Assembly (NCBI GenBank): GCA_015659035.1 | Contig: DQNS01000122.1 | Coordinates: 1-64,000, forward strand | From: Acidobacteriota bacterium | GTDB lineage: Bacteria; Acidobacteriota; Vicinamibacteria; Vicinamibacterales; UBA8438 | Direction of reading: 5' to 3' | DNA: 64,000 nucleotides | In this document: piece after piece, positions 28,799 through 37,697 of the stretch | Numbering within the stretch: the stretch's first letter is position 1 | Layout of the letters: each line of letters begins with the position of its first letter | Made by a program: the position numbers and the translations under genes | The notes under the pieces: generated by a model | What the model saw: only the letters and a program-made list of their open reading frames with translations | Databases searched by the model: none | What the model was told of the DNA's origin: nothing

Positions 28799-30085
28799 AT
28801 GAAGGCTACAAGTCTTGCCGTCGTGCTGGCTGTGGGTGTGGCTGTTGCGGTGGGATGCGGCGGCGAGCCGGAGGCGCCGCCGGTCGAGATCACACCGGGG
28901 CTGCAAGCGTTCGTCGGGGCGCGGATCATCGATGGCACCGGCGACGCTACGGTCGACGATGGCGTGCTGGTGGTCCGCGACGGCCGGATCGAGACGGTCG
29001 GCGCGCGTGACGCGGTCGACATCCCGCCCGACGCCGAGCAGATCGACGTCACCGGACGCACCATCATGCCGGGGCTGATCAACGCGCACGGACACGTCAA
29101 CCCATCTCCCTACACCGAGGAATCTGTCGAGAGCCAGCTCGCGCTCTACGCGCGTTACGGCGTGACGACCGTGTTCAGCCTCGGTGGCGATGGACCGGAA
29201 GGGATGGCGGTTCGCGATCGCCAGGACACACCCGGCCTGGACCGCGCGCGGCTCTTTGTGGCCGGGCCGGTCGTGACAGGTGACACCCCCGAGGAAGCGG
29301 TGGAGGTCGTGAACGCCGTGGCCGACAGCGGCGCCGACATCGTGAAGATCCGGGTCGACGACAACCTGGGTGCCTCGACGAAGATGACCCCGGAGGTGTA
29401 CCAGGCGGTCATCGAGACCACGCACCAGCGCGGTCTGCGGCTGGCGGCGCACCTCTACTACCTGGAGGACGCCAAGGGACTCCTCGAGGCGGGCGCCGAT
29501 CTGATCGCCCACAGCGTGCGTGACGCCGAGGTGGACGACGAGATGATCACGCTGCTCCGCGACTCGGGGGTCTGCGTCTGTCCGACCCTCATGCGCGAGG
29601 TGTCAACCTTCGTCTACGAGTCGCGACCGGACTTCTTCGATGACCCGTTCTTCCTGCGAGATGCCGACCCCGCGGACATCGAGGCATTCTCGGCGCCCGC
29701 CTTTCAGGAGCGGTCCCGAAGCCGCAGCGCACAGATCTACAAGGCGCAGCTCGAAGTGGCCAAGCGCAACGTGAAGACGTTGTCCGACGCCGGCATCCCG
29801 ATCGCGATGGGCACCGACACGGGTCCGACGGCACGGTTCCAGGGCTACTTCGAGCACGGCGAACTCGCGCTAATGGTCGAGGCTGGACTGACACCGATGC
29901 AGGCGATCGTCGCGTCCACCTCCGACGCCGCTCGCTGCATGGAAGTCGACACCGACCTGGGCTCGCTGGAAACCGGCAAATGGGCCGATTTCCTGGTGCT
30001 GGGCGCCAACCCGCTCGACGACATCGCGAACACGCACTCGCTCGAGACGGTCTACATCGCAGGCAACGCGGTGCCCGGGGTCTGA
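28799..30085 (+). CDS. Amidohydrolase family lipoprotein (imidazolonepropionase-like)
   Basis: A 428-residue exported hydrolase. The N-terminus has a lipobox-like VAVGCGG. The metal-dependent TIM barrel shows GLINAHGHVN (HxH), a candidate lysine in DIVKIRVDDN, histidines in RLAAHLYY and LIAHSVRD, and the active-site aspartate in GTDTGP. The C-terminal GKWADFLVLGANPLDD closes the composite beta domain. The substrate is unknown; relatives cleave cyclic amides or peptides. The ATG at 28799 follows GAGGAG. Confidence 0.9.
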   Translation: MKATSLAVVLAVGVAVAVGCGGEPEAPPVEITPGLQAFVGARIIDGTGDATVDDGVLVVRDGRIETVGARDAVDIPPDAEQIDVTGRTIMPGLINAHGHVNPSPYTEESVESQLALYARYGVTTVFSLGGDGPEGMAVRDRQDTPGLDRARLFVAGPVVTGDTPEEAVEVVNAVADSGADIVKIRVDDNLGASTKMTPEVYQAVIETTHQRGLRLAAHLYYLEDAKGLLEAGADLIAHSVRDAEVDDEMITLLRDSGVCVCPTLMREVSTFVYESRPDFFDDPFFLRDADPADIEAFSAPAFQERSRSRSAQIYKAQLEVAKRNVKTLSDAGIPIAMGTDTGPTARFQGYFEHGELALMVEAGLTPMQAIVASTSDAARCMEVDTDLGSLETGKWADFLVLGANPLDDIANTHSLETVYIAGNAVPGV

Positions 30086-30090
30086 CGGCC

Positions 30091-30112
30091 GAAGGAGTCA
30101 GAAGGCAGGAAG
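30091..30112. repeat. Heptad repeat array
   Basis: GAAGGAGTCAGAAGGCAGGA lies directly after the amidohydrolase stop and just before a family B repeat. Confidence 0.65.
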
Positions 30113-30175
30113 CAACGCCGCCAGACGGATGCCCCGCCTGGAAACCTGGCAGACGGATGAATCACGACCAGGGTC

Positions 30176-30250
30176 GGTTTTCCTGGTGAGGCGTTCGCCT
30201 GGCAAGGCGCGACGAGAGAGCAGCCAGGCGGGCGCGTCACCAGGAAAACC
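30176..30250. repeat. Repeat family B, full palindromic copy
   Basis: A 75-bp element with perfect 14-bp inverted ends (GGTTTTCCTGGTGA / TCACCAGGAAAACC), inner arms GCCTGGC / GCCAGGC, and the core GGCAAGGCGCGACGAGAGAG. It touches the TAG stop of the DUF4159 gene (30252-30250). It is MITE- or REPIN-like, with no transposase in the window. Confidence 0.85.
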
Positions 30251-31059
30251 TAGTGCGTCATCGCGTGCAGCAGCACGTTGATGCCGAGCGCATAGCCGTC
30301 GGGCGAGAACGCCTCGAAGAACCCCTGGTCCTCACCCTCCCGTTCCCAGGCGTCCTGGATGTCGGTGTTGTGGGTCATCGCGACCATGATCCGGCCGTCC
30401 TCGTCCTGTATGACGCGGAAGTGTGGCTCCGCACTGTCGGCGCCGCGCTCGGAGGTCCCGCCGGTGCTGCGCCAGAAACCGATGTTGGAAATCTGCGGAA
30501 TCTCCCAGATGTAGAACATCCCGTGGAACAGCGGATGGTCGAGGGGGAGGTCGACGATCGGGTATTGCGCGGGTGGTAGCACCTTGCTGATCTCCGCCAC
30601 CCATTGCTCCCACTCCAGCGTGCCCCAGAAATCGTCGGCCCACAGAAACCCACCCTTCAGCAGGTACTCGCGTAGCCGCAGGGCTTCCTCCTCCGACAGC
30701 AACATCGTCCCGACCGCCGAGGCGATGACAAACGGACAGCTGAACAGCGCGTCGTCGGTGATCGGCACCGTCCAGTGGTTCGGCTCGCCCTGGTCATCGA
30801 AGTTGACCGAGGTGGAGGTCAGCTCGGACAGCCGCACCATGAAGTTGATGTCGGCGAATGGGTAATCGGTCGACCAGCGCCCGCGACCCCACTGGCCGCT
30901 CTGATACATGAGCCGACAGAACGAGAACCCGTTGTCGGCCTGGCCGGGTGGCTTCAGGCGGGGAAGATAGCGGGACCGTCCGTAGCCCCACTGACCGAAC
31001 GCCACGGAGGCGATCGCCAAGGCAGACAGCATCCCGATCACGATTCGCCGGCGCTGCAT
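30250..31059 (-). CDS. DUF4159 domain exported protein
   Basis: A 269-residue protein with a signal peptide (IVIGMLSALAIASVAFG) and the DUF4159 fold, which resembles a class I glutamine-amidotransferase-like Rossmann domain. Visible patterns are WSTDYPFADINFMVRLSEL, LREYLLKGGFLWADDFWG and HPLFHGMFYIWEIPQ. No catalytic triad is evident, and function is unknown. It is divergent from the PQQ dehydrogenase pair. Its stop codon is formed at the edge of a family B repeat. Confidence 0.85.
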   Translation of the reverse strand: MQRRRIVIGMLSALAIASVAFGQWGYGRSRYLPRLKPPGQADNGFSFCRLMYQSGQWGRGRWSTDYPFADINFMVRLSELTSTSVNFDDQGEPNHWTVPITDDALFSCPFVIASAVGTMLLSEEEALRLREYLLKGGFLWADDFWGTLEWEQWVAEISKVLPPAQYPIVDLPLDHPLFHGMFYIWEIPQISNIGFWRSTGGTSERGADSAEPHFRVIQDEDGRIMVAMTHNTDIQDAWEREGEDQGFFEAFSPDGYALGINVLLHAMTH

Positions 31060-31218
31060 CAGTCTTGTGGTGCCTCCCTCGCGGGCTTCATTGTGACATC
31101 TTCCTGTGTCGGCTCGGCGTTCGCCGCTACAATTAGGACGCGGGTGGGCATCGCACAGCTAATCCCGCCAGGTCCCTACGTTCCCGGTCGGGACAGAAAG
31201 AGTGAAAGCGAGGTGCAC

Positions 31219-32196
31219 ATGACGTCTCGAACCTGCGTCTCATTGGTTGCTGCGGTGTGCGTGCTTGGAGCAGCGACGCTCGCTCACGGCCAGGCAGCCG
31301 GAACTTGGGAGCCGCCGCGGCTCGCGGATGGACAGCCGGACATCAACGGCATGTGGAACAACGTCGGCTCGTCGCACGTGCCGCTCGAGCTGCCCGCCGA
31401 TCTGGTTGGCAAGACGCTCACCGCGGAGGAACGTCTCGAGCTGTTCACGGCGCGGTCCGACCGTGCCAAGGCGGTCGAGTGGAACGGACACGAGAACAGC
31501 CGGGGCGTCGGCGCCTACGCGAACTACTGGTTCGACTGGTTCTGGAAGGAGCCGGTCGCCGGCGACGCGCCGGCGCTGGTCATCCATCCCCCCGACGGGC
31601 AGGTGCCGAACCTGACCGAGCAGGCGCGGGACAGCGTCCGCTACTATCGCGAGCACCTGCACGATACCTTCGCGAACATGGAATCGGGCGACCGCTGTCT
31701 GTCACGCGGTGTCTTCGGCATGATGATGCCGACCGCCTACAACAACGGCAAGCTGTTCGTGCAGGCGCCCGGCGTCGTCATCATTCACAGCGAGATGATC
31801 CACAACGCCCGGGTCATCCCGATCGACGCCGGCCCCCATACCCACTCGAACATCACGCAGTGGGAGGGCAACCCGCGCGGACACTGGGAGGGCAACACCC
31901 TGGTCGTCGAGTCGACCAACTTCAAGGCGGTGGGCAACATGCGGGCACCCGGGTCGCGGGCGCCGCAGCACGAGGGGCGGCGCATGGTGGAACGGTTCTC
32001 CTTTGTCGACGAGAACACCCTGAACTACGAGCTGACCGTCGACGACCCCAACACCTACGCGGAGCCGTGGACCGTCGCGTTCCCCTACAAGCGGGACAAC
32101 GCCTACCAGCAGTTCGAGTACGCGTGCCACGAGGGCAACTTCGCGGTGCCGAACTCGCTGAGCGGCGCGCGAGCGCAGGAAGCCGGCGGGCAGTAA
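31219..32196 (+). CDS. Secreted protein of unknown function, partner of PQQ enzyme
   Basis: A 325-residue exported protein with a signal peptide (cleavage near LAHGQ). Conserved-looking blocks are PRLADGQPDINGMWNN, THSNITQWEGNPRGHWEGNT and GRRMVERFSFVDENTLNYEL, giving a Trp- and His-rich beta structure. I recall homologues in bacteria rich in PQQ enzymes but know no function. Its TAA stop overlaps the ATG of the PQQ dehydrogenase (TAATG), so the two are co-translated and probably act together in the periplasm. Confidence 0.75.
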   Translation: MTSRTCVSLVAAVCVLGAATLAHGQAAGTWEPPRLADGQPDINGMWNNVGSSHVPLELPADLVGKTLTAEERLELFTARSDRAKAVEWNGHENSRGVGAYANYWFDWFWKEPVAGDAPALVIHPPDGQVPNLTEQARDSVRYYREHLHDTFANMESGDRCLSRGVFGMMMPTAYNNGKLFVQAPGVVIIHSEMIHNARVIPIDAGPHTHSNITQWEGNPRGHWEGNTLVVESTNFKAVGNMRAPGSRAPQHEGRRMVERFSFVDENTLNYELTVDDPNTYAEPWTVAFPYKRDNAYQQFEYACHEGNFAVPNSLSGARAQEAGGQ

Positions 32197-33992
32197 TGCG
32201 ACGCGGTCGACGTCGACCGGGAATGCCGGACACGGTGATCGCGCTCGCGGCCGCGAGCGTCGTCGCTGTCGCGAGCGGGGCGGCGACACCGGCCGCCGCG
32301 CAGCAGGGCTCGACCGACTGGGCCAGCCAGAACCTCAACCTCCACAACAACCGGTTCGCCCCGTTGGACGAGGTCAACACCACCAACGTGGACCGCCTGA
32401 CCGCGCGGTGGACCTACGAGGTGGGACCGACCGACAACATCACCCAGGCCACACCGCTGGTGGTCGATGGGGTGATGTATCTTCATTCGCGCGCGACGCT
32501 CTTCGCTCTGAACGCCGCAACCGGTGAGGAACTGTGGACCGCGACACTGGACGAGGGCCCCGAGGCCGCCGGCCCCGTCCGCGGGCCGACGTTCGCCAAC
32601 GGCCGGATCTACGCCTATCGCGGCGCGGATCTCTATGCGATGGACGCCGACACGGGTGCGCCGGTCGAGTCGTTCGGCGAGCAGGGTGTGCTGCCTGTCG
32701 TCAGCTCTGCACTGCAACTCAAGTATCCCGACGATTACCCACCGACATTGGACCCGGTCAGTATCGGCTACCGCATCACCACGCCACCCGCCTACCACGA
32801 TGGCACGCTCTATGTCGCCGCGGCGCTGTCCGAGGGCCACATCCCGGGTGGGCTAGTTATTGCGACCAACGCCGACACGGGTGAGATCACGTGGGTGTTC
32901 AACACGGTGCCACAGGGCCCTCAGGATGACGGGTGGGAGATTGCGCGAGACACGTGGGGCACCGGCGCGCGCGCCGGTGGCGGTATCTGGACCCAGCCTG
33001 CGATCGACCCGGACCTGGGACTGGTCTACGTCAACGCCGGGAACCCGTCACCGGACTACGACGGCTCGGCGCGAGTCGGGAAGAACCTCTTTTCCAATAG
33101 CACCATCGCGCTCGACCTCGAGACCGGCGCGCTGCGCTGGTATTACCAGGCGGTGCATCACGACCTGTGGGACTGGGACCATGTGACCGGCCCGGTGCTC
33201 TTCGACGTGACCGACAATGACGGCACGCTCATCAAGGGCGTCGCCGCGGCCGGCAAGAACTGTCTCTTCTATATGTGGAATCGCGAGACCGGCGCGCCGC
33301 TGCATCCGATGGTGGAGACCGTGGTCCCCACCGAGACTGACGTCCCGGGCGAGCACGTCTGGCCGACACAGCCGATCCCACACAACGCCAGCGGCGTCCC
33401 GATGACCCCGCTCTGCGCCACCTTCGTCGCGCTCTCGGACCCGGAGCTGGCCCGTCGTTCGAGCCAGCTCTACACGCCGTACTGGGTATCCAAGGCCGTC
33501 ATCGTGCCGCATGGTGGCTCGAGTTTTGGATCGCCGGCATTCAGCCCGCGCACCGGATTGGTGTATGTCACAGGGAAGAACGGGGCCGTTGCGCTCGTCG
33601 TCAACCCCGTGGGTGACACGCTCGAGCCGGGACCGGACTCGCGTGGACACACGGACAGTTTTTCCGATCTGGACCGCATCAGCGAGGACTATCCGCCGAG
33701 CGTCACGGTCTCGGCGTATGACCCGGTGACCGGCGAGCAAGTGTGGCAACGGGTGCTGCCGGCCCGGTCCTCGATCGGTGCCAGCGGCAACATGGTGACG
33801 GCCGGCAACCTGGTCTTTCAGGGCGTCGAGGACGGCGGGCTCTACGCGCTCGACGCCGAGACGGGCGAGGAGCTGTTCCGGTTCGATGCGCCGCGCCCCA
33901 TCAGGGCGAGCCCGCTGACCTACCAGGTGAACGGCACGCAGTATGTGACTGTGGTCGCGACCACTACCGTGGTCACGCTTGCGCTCCCGTAG
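32196..33992 (+). CDS. PQQ-dependent alcohol/sugar dehydrogenase (quinoprotein)
   Basis: A 598-residue periplasmic eight-bladed beta-propeller quinoprotein. A signal peptide ends near TPAAAQQ. Repeated W-motifs are visible (LNAATGEELWTATL, TNADTGEITWVFN, LDLETGALRWYYQ, LDAETGEELFRF), and VHHDLWDWDHVTGPVLF is the conserved block of the PQQ methanol/ethanol dehydrogenase family. There is no haem c domain. The substrate is not fixed. Translation is coupled to the upstream secreted protein. The TAG stop forms the start of a family C repeat. An alternative start at 32223 would give a tidier signal peptide. Confidence 0.9.
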   Translation: MRRGRRRPGMPDTVIALAAASVVAVASGAATPAAAQQGSTDWASQNLNLHNNRFAPLDEVNTTNVDRLTARWTYEVGPTDNITQATPLVVDGVMYLHSRATLFALNAATGEELWTATLDEGPEAAGPVRGPTFANGRIYAYRGADLYAMDADTGAPVESFGEQGVLPVVSSALQLKYPDDYPPTLDPVSIGYRITTPPAYHDGTLYVAAALSEGHIPGGLVIATNADTGEITWVFNTVPQGPQDDGWEIARDTWGTGARAGGGIWTQPAIDPDLGLVYVNAGNPSPDYDGSARVGKNLFSNSTIALDLETGALRWYYQAVHHDLWDWDHVTGPVLFDVTDNDGTLIKGVAAAGKNCLFYMWNRETGAPLHPMVETVVPTETDVPGEHVWPTQPIPHNASGVPMTPLCATFVALSDPELARRSSQLYTPYWVSKAVIVPHGGSSFGSPAFSPRTGLVYVTGKNGAVALVVNPVGDTLEPGPDSRGHTDSFSDLDRISEDYPPSVTVSAYDPVTGEQVWQRVLPARSSIGASGNMVTAGNLVFQGVEDGGLYALDAETGEELFRFDAPRPIRASPLTYQVNGTQYVTVVATTTVVTLALP

Positions 33993-34007
33993 CAGTCCGT
34001 GGTGAAA
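33990..34007 (+). repeat. Repeat family C motif containing a stop codon
   Basis: TAGCAGTCCGTGGTGAAA begins with the TAG that ends the PQQ dehydrogenase gene. The same TAGCAGTCCGT opening follows the beta-barrel gene at 13069. Confidence 0.6.
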
Positions 34008-34038
34008 CCCCTAAAAACAGGGCCCCGCTACACGGGGG

Positions 34039-34105
34039 CTAGACATCTGGCATGGCGACACAACTTGAGCCACTCGTGACGATGTCGCCCTTAGGAGATG
34101 TCTAG
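34039..34105. repeat. Repeat family A, copy 2
   Basis: Ends CTAGACATCT and AGATGTCTAG enclose a core shared with copies 3 and 4 (GTCACG...CAAGTTG...TCGCC on the minus strand). It is flanked by CCCCGCTACACGGGGG. Its right end overlaps the 3' end of the hydroxyisobutyrate dehydrogenase-like gene and encodes that protein's last residues (LDIS) and its TAA stop. Confidence 0.85.
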
Positions 34106-34969
34106 CTCCTCGACCACGGTGATAAGCGCGGACAGGTCGTCGCGCTCCCTCCCCCGCCCGATCAGGGCGTTGACAAACTGCATGGTCAGCGCCGCAGCCG
34201 GGAGCGCCGCGCCGCGCTCGTGGGCCAGCCCGAGGGCGATGTCGAGGTCCTTGTGGTAGAGCCGAGACTCGATCCCCGCGCCGAAGTTGCGTGACGCCAT
34301 CCGGGCGCCGAACAGATCCAGCACCCGGCTCGACGCCATGCCGCCCATCATGACCTGCCGCACGCGCTCGACATCCAACCCGCACCGCCTCGCCAACGTC
34401 AGCGCCTCGGCCACGCCCTGCGCGGTCACCAGCAGCGCGAGCTGATGACACGCCTTGGTCGTCTGGCCGGCGCCGGACTCACCCAGATGGATAACGGTGG
34501 GACCGAGCAGCGCTAGCAGGGGACGGACGCGTTCCAGCGCGGCCGACGGGCCACCCACCATCATCGTCAACGCGGCGTCTCGGGCGCCCTGCGGCCCGCC
34601 CGAGACCGGCGCGTCCAGCATGTCGATGCCCCGGTCGTCCAGCGTCTGCGCGATCCGGCGGGTCGCGGTGGGGTCGATCGTGCTCATGTCGATGACGACC
34701 GTGCCGCGCCGAGCTCCGTGGATGATGCCGACCCCGTCGGCGCCCAGCACCACCGCCTCGACGTCGCTCGTGCCGGTGACCATCGTGAAGACGACGTCAC
34801 TCCGCTCGGCCACCGCTGCCGGGGTGGGACAGGCGGTGGCGCCGTGGTCGACCAGCGGCAGGGCCGCCTCCGCGCGCCGGGCGTACACCGACATGGCGTG
34901 TCCGCCGTTCATCAGACGGAGCGCCATCGGGCGCCCCATCGTACCGAGACCGATGAAGCCGAGCTGCAT
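34091..34969 (-). CDS. NAD(P)-dependent 3-hydroxyisobutyrate dehydrogenase-like oxidoreductase
   Basis: A 292-residue beta-hydroxyacid dehydrogenase. The N-terminal Rossmann motif is GFIGLGTMGRPMALRL. DAPVSGGPQGARDAALTMMVGG is the substrate loop, and the catalytic lysine lies in GAGQTTKACHQLAL (about residue 170). Likely substrates are 3-hydroxyisobutyrate, tartronate semialdehyde or a similar acid. The last four residues and the stop come from a family A repeat, so the C-terminus may differ from that of relatives. Confidence 0.9.
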   Translation of the reverse strand: MQLGFIGLGTMGRPMALRLMNGGHAMSVYARRAEAALPLVDHGATACPTPAAVAERSDVVFTMVTGTSDVEAVVLGADGVGIIHGARRGTVVIDMSTIDPTATRRIAQTLDDRGIDMLDAPVSGGPQGARDAALTMMVGGPSAALERVRPLLALLGPTVIHLGESGAGQTTKACHQLALLVTAQGVAEALTLARRCGLDVERVRQVMMGGMASSRVLDLFGARMASRNFGAGIESRLYHKDLDIALGLAHERGAALPAAALTMQFVNALIGRGRERDDLSALITVVEELDIS

Positions 34970-34985
34970 GGACGGATCCCCCCAG

Positions 34986-35018
34986 TAGTCAGGAGTCAGC
35001 AGTCAGGACAGAAGGCAG
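34986..35018. repeat. Heptad repeat array
   Basis: Units AGTCAGG, AGTCAGC, AGTCAGG, ACAGAAG lie in the gap between two minus-strand genes, upstream of the 34091-34969 gene. Confidence 0.7.
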
Positions 35019-35155
35019 ATCGGACGGCTGTGCCGTCGTCGAGAAGCGCTCGTCCTCGACTGTCGTTCCGGCGTTGTATCCATCGCAACGGGACAACGCG
35101 GGCCATTCTGAAGGGAGGCTGGCAAAGCCGTCCGGGATCATGCAGCGCCTTCTCC

Positions 35156-37105
35156 CTACGGCAATCCCAGCGCCACCCATTCGGCCGGATAATCTTGCCC
35201 GCCGATCGGGACGACGATGTATTGCTTGCCGTCGTTGAGATAGGTCATCGGACCGCCTGTCGTGCCGGCCGGGAGGTTGGTCTCCCAGACCACGCTGCCG
35301 GTCGCTTTGTCGTAGGCGCGGAACGCCGAGCCCCACATGTTCTCCTGGATGCCGCCGAACACATTGCCGCCCTCACCGATGAAAAGCAGCGTCGCCGTCA
35401 CCAGCGCCACCGGCCGACTCGCGATGCCGAGGGGCGGCAGGTCGAGTCCACGTAGCGCGTCGTGGTCACGGAGACCACCGCCATTCGCCACCTGCCACGC
35501 GTGCTCACCGCGGCTGAGGTCAATTGCCGTGATCCGACCCCAGGGGGGCTTGATCAGCGGGATCCCGTCCGGATACGGCGCGTCGCGATTCGGGCTGTAG
35601 TACGCCATCTCCGTGTTTGGGCGATCCGAGGCATCCGCCAGCCGATAGACCCGCGGGACGACATGCGAGAAGGCGTAATACAGCCCGGTCTCCGGGTCGA
35701 AGGCGCCGGTGTTCCAGTTGCCGGATCCCCAGGAGCCCGGCAACGCGAGGGTCCCCCGCGTGCCGCCCGGCTCGTCGCTGACGACCGAGGGCGGCGTGAA
35801 GATCGGGCCGACGACGAACGTGTCGACGATCTCGGCCGCCCGCGCCGCCAGCTCCGGCGTGAAGTCGATGATGTCGTCCGCGGTGACGCCCTGGTGGGCG
35901 AACGGAGGCGGCCTGGTCGGAAACGGCTGGGTCGGCGACGCCTGTTCGCCCGGCACGGCGGACGGCGGCACCGGCCGTTCCTCGATCGGCCAGACCGGCT
36001 CGCCGGTTTCACGGTCGAAGACATACAGGAAGCCGGTCTTGCTCGGCTGCATGACCGCCCGGATCCGGCGGCCGTCGACCGTGATCTCCCCCAGCGTCGG
36101 CGGACCGATCGTGTCGTACTCCCACAGGTCGTGATGCACCATCTGGAAGTGCCAGACCCGCTGGCCGGTCTCGGCGTTCAGCGCGACCAGGCTGTTTGAG
36201 AACAGGTTGTCTCCCGGCCGGTGCCCACCGTAGTAGGCGGCGGTCGGCGCGGTAAGCGGGACATAGACGAAACCCAGTCGCGGATCCGCGCTGAGACAGC
36301 ACCAGGCCCCCAGGTCGCCCGACTCGGTGAGAGACCCGGCACCCCAGGTGTCGGCTCCGAGCTCTCCCGGCCGCGGCACGACATGGAACGTCCAGCGCAG
36401 CGCGCCGGTCCGCACATCGTAGCCGCGCACATTTTCCGGCACGCTGCCCTTCCACCGCACACCGCTGTCGCCGGCGCCGTCGACAGTGCCGGCCACGACA
36501 ACGACGTCGCCCACGACGATCGGGCTCGAGCCGCCGTTGGCACGCCGCGCCCTCTCCGGTGTCAGGTCGACGCGACCACCATCGCCGAAGCCCGGGATCA
36601 ACCGGCCCGTCCGGGCATCGAGCGCATAGAGGTGGGTGTTGCGCAGGGAGAAGATACGACGGTCCGACCCGTCGGCCCAATAGGCCACACCGTGCGCGGC
36701 CCGGCCCGCGACTCCCTCCAGGGTGGGAGTCAGCGGGCGTTGCATCCAGACGGTCTCACCGGTGCCCGGGTCGAACGCCTCGACCAGCCCGACGGCGTTC
36801 GACGCATAGAGGATGCCGTCAACCATGATCGGGGTCGACCGCAGATAGTTCGAGGGGCGCAGCTCCGGAAACGCCTGGGTGAACACGGCGTCGATCGCCG
36901 GCCGACGCCACAGCACCCGCAGGTTGGCCACGTTACGCTGGTCAATCTGGTCGAGCGGCGCGTATCGAGTGAAGGCGCGGGTCCCGCCGAAGTAGGGCCA
37001 CTCCCCGGATGGGGTCTCGCCGTCCTGCGCTGACCCGGCGATGGTCGCCAGACCCGCCAACCCGACAACGAGCAGGACCCCGACACGGGGCCGGGCAAGC
37101 GACAT
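35156..37105 (-). CDS. PQQ-dependent quinoprotein (glucose dehydrogenase-like)
   Basis: A 649-residue exported beta-propeller enzyme with a signal peptide (VGVLLVVGLAGLATIAGSAQ). PQQ-family blocks include PIMVDGILYASNAVG, FQMVHHDLWEYDTIGPPTL and GGPMTYLNDGKQYIVVPIGG. The pattern GAWCCLSADP near residue 268 contains adjacent cysteines, which could form the vicinal disulfide seen over PQQ in some dehydrogenases. It is closest to membrane-type glucose dehydrogenases without the N-terminal membrane anchor. The start at 37105 is preferred to the frame at 37225. It follows the DinB-like gene by 13 bp. Confidence 0.9.
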   Translation of the reverse strand: MSLARPRVGVLLVVGLAGLATIAGSAQDGETPSGEWPYFGGTRAFTRYAPLDQIDQRNVANLRVLWRRPAIDAVFTQAFPELRPSNYLRSTPIMVDGILYASNAVGLVEAFDPGTGETVWMQRPLTPTLEGVAGRAAHGVAYWADGSDRRIFSLRNTHLYALDARTGRLIPGFGDGGRVDLTPERARRANGGSSPIVVGDVVVVAGTVDGAGDSGVRWKGSVPENVRGYDVRTGALRWTFHVVPRPGELGADTWGAGSLTESGDLGAWCCLSADPRLGFVYVPLTAPTAAYYGGHRPGDNLFSNSLVALNAETGQRVWHFQMVHHDLWEYDTIGPPTLGEITVDGRRIRAVMQPSKTGFLYVFDRETGEPVWPIEERPVPPSAVPGEQASPTQPFPTRPPPFAHQGVTADDIIDFTPELAARAAEIVDTFVVGPIFTPPSVVSDEPGGTRGTLALPGSWGSGNWNTGAFDPETGLYYAFSHVVPRVYRLADASDRPNTEMAYYSPNRDAPYPDGIPLIKPPWGRITAIDLSRGEHAWQVANGGGLRDHDALRGLDLPPLGIASRPVALVTATLLFIGEGGNVFGGIQENMWGSAFRAYDKATGSVVWETNLPAGTTGGPMTYLNDGKQYIVVPIGGQDYPAEWVALGLP

Positions 37106-37118
37106 CGCTACTGCCTCC

Positions 37119-37688
37119 TTACTCGACCGTACCGAGGGGGTACCCGGGCGCCGCCTTGATCTCCTCGATCTGGTGGATGTGCCGCTGGTTGTGCAACGGG
37201 ATATAGAGCAGCCACTGATAGGCATTGAGGGTACCGAACACCGGGCGATGATGGTCGAGCGTGCGCGCCTTGAGCGGGTCGGGGGTCGTCTCGGCGAAGG
37301 CGAGGGACCGGGCCCGCCGCTCGCGGTAGACCCGGAGCGCTTCCTCGCGCCCCACCCTGCCGGTCGGCACCACCCTCTCGGGGGCGTCCCGCGGCGTGCC
37401 GCGGTCGCGCAGCATCTTCTCGATCAGCCCGTCCTTCCCGGTGGTGGCGGATTGCCAGTCCGGGTTCGTCTCCATGTCGAGCGCCCGCTCGACGCGGCCG
37501 AACAGCCCACGCTCAACCAGTCCGAGGTGCTCGGCGATCAGCCCGATCGACCACCGGTCCGGCCCCGGCCGGAAGTCCCACTGGGCGTCGGTCACCGGCT
37601 CGACCGTCGCGAGGAAGTCGTCGCGGGTCTGCTGCAGTAGCCGCACCACGCGCGCGCGTTCAGCGTCGGACATGTACGGGGCTGTCAT
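37119..37688 (-). CDS. DinB family protein
   Basis: A 189-residue four-helix protein of the DinB/YfiT superfamily. Putative metal ligands are the histidines in LIAEHLGLVERG and in HNQRHIHQIEEIK near the C-terminus. Relatives include thiol-dependent transferases that use bacillithiol or mycothiol, but no substrate is known here. It is co-oriented with the MBL hydrolase gene 9 bp upstream and the PQQ enzyme downstream, and is probably in one transcript with them. Confidence 0.85.
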   Translation of the reverse strand: MTAPYMSDAERARVVRLLQQTRDDFLATVEPVTDAQWDFRPGPDRWSIGLIAEHLGLVERGLFGRVERALDMETNPDWQSATTGKDGLIEKMLRDRGTPRDAPERVVPTGRVGREEALRVYRERRARSLAFAETTPDPLKARTLDHHRPVFGTLNAYQWLLYIPLHNQRHIHQIEEIKAAPGYPLGTVE

Positions 37689-37697
37689 TCTCGCGTC

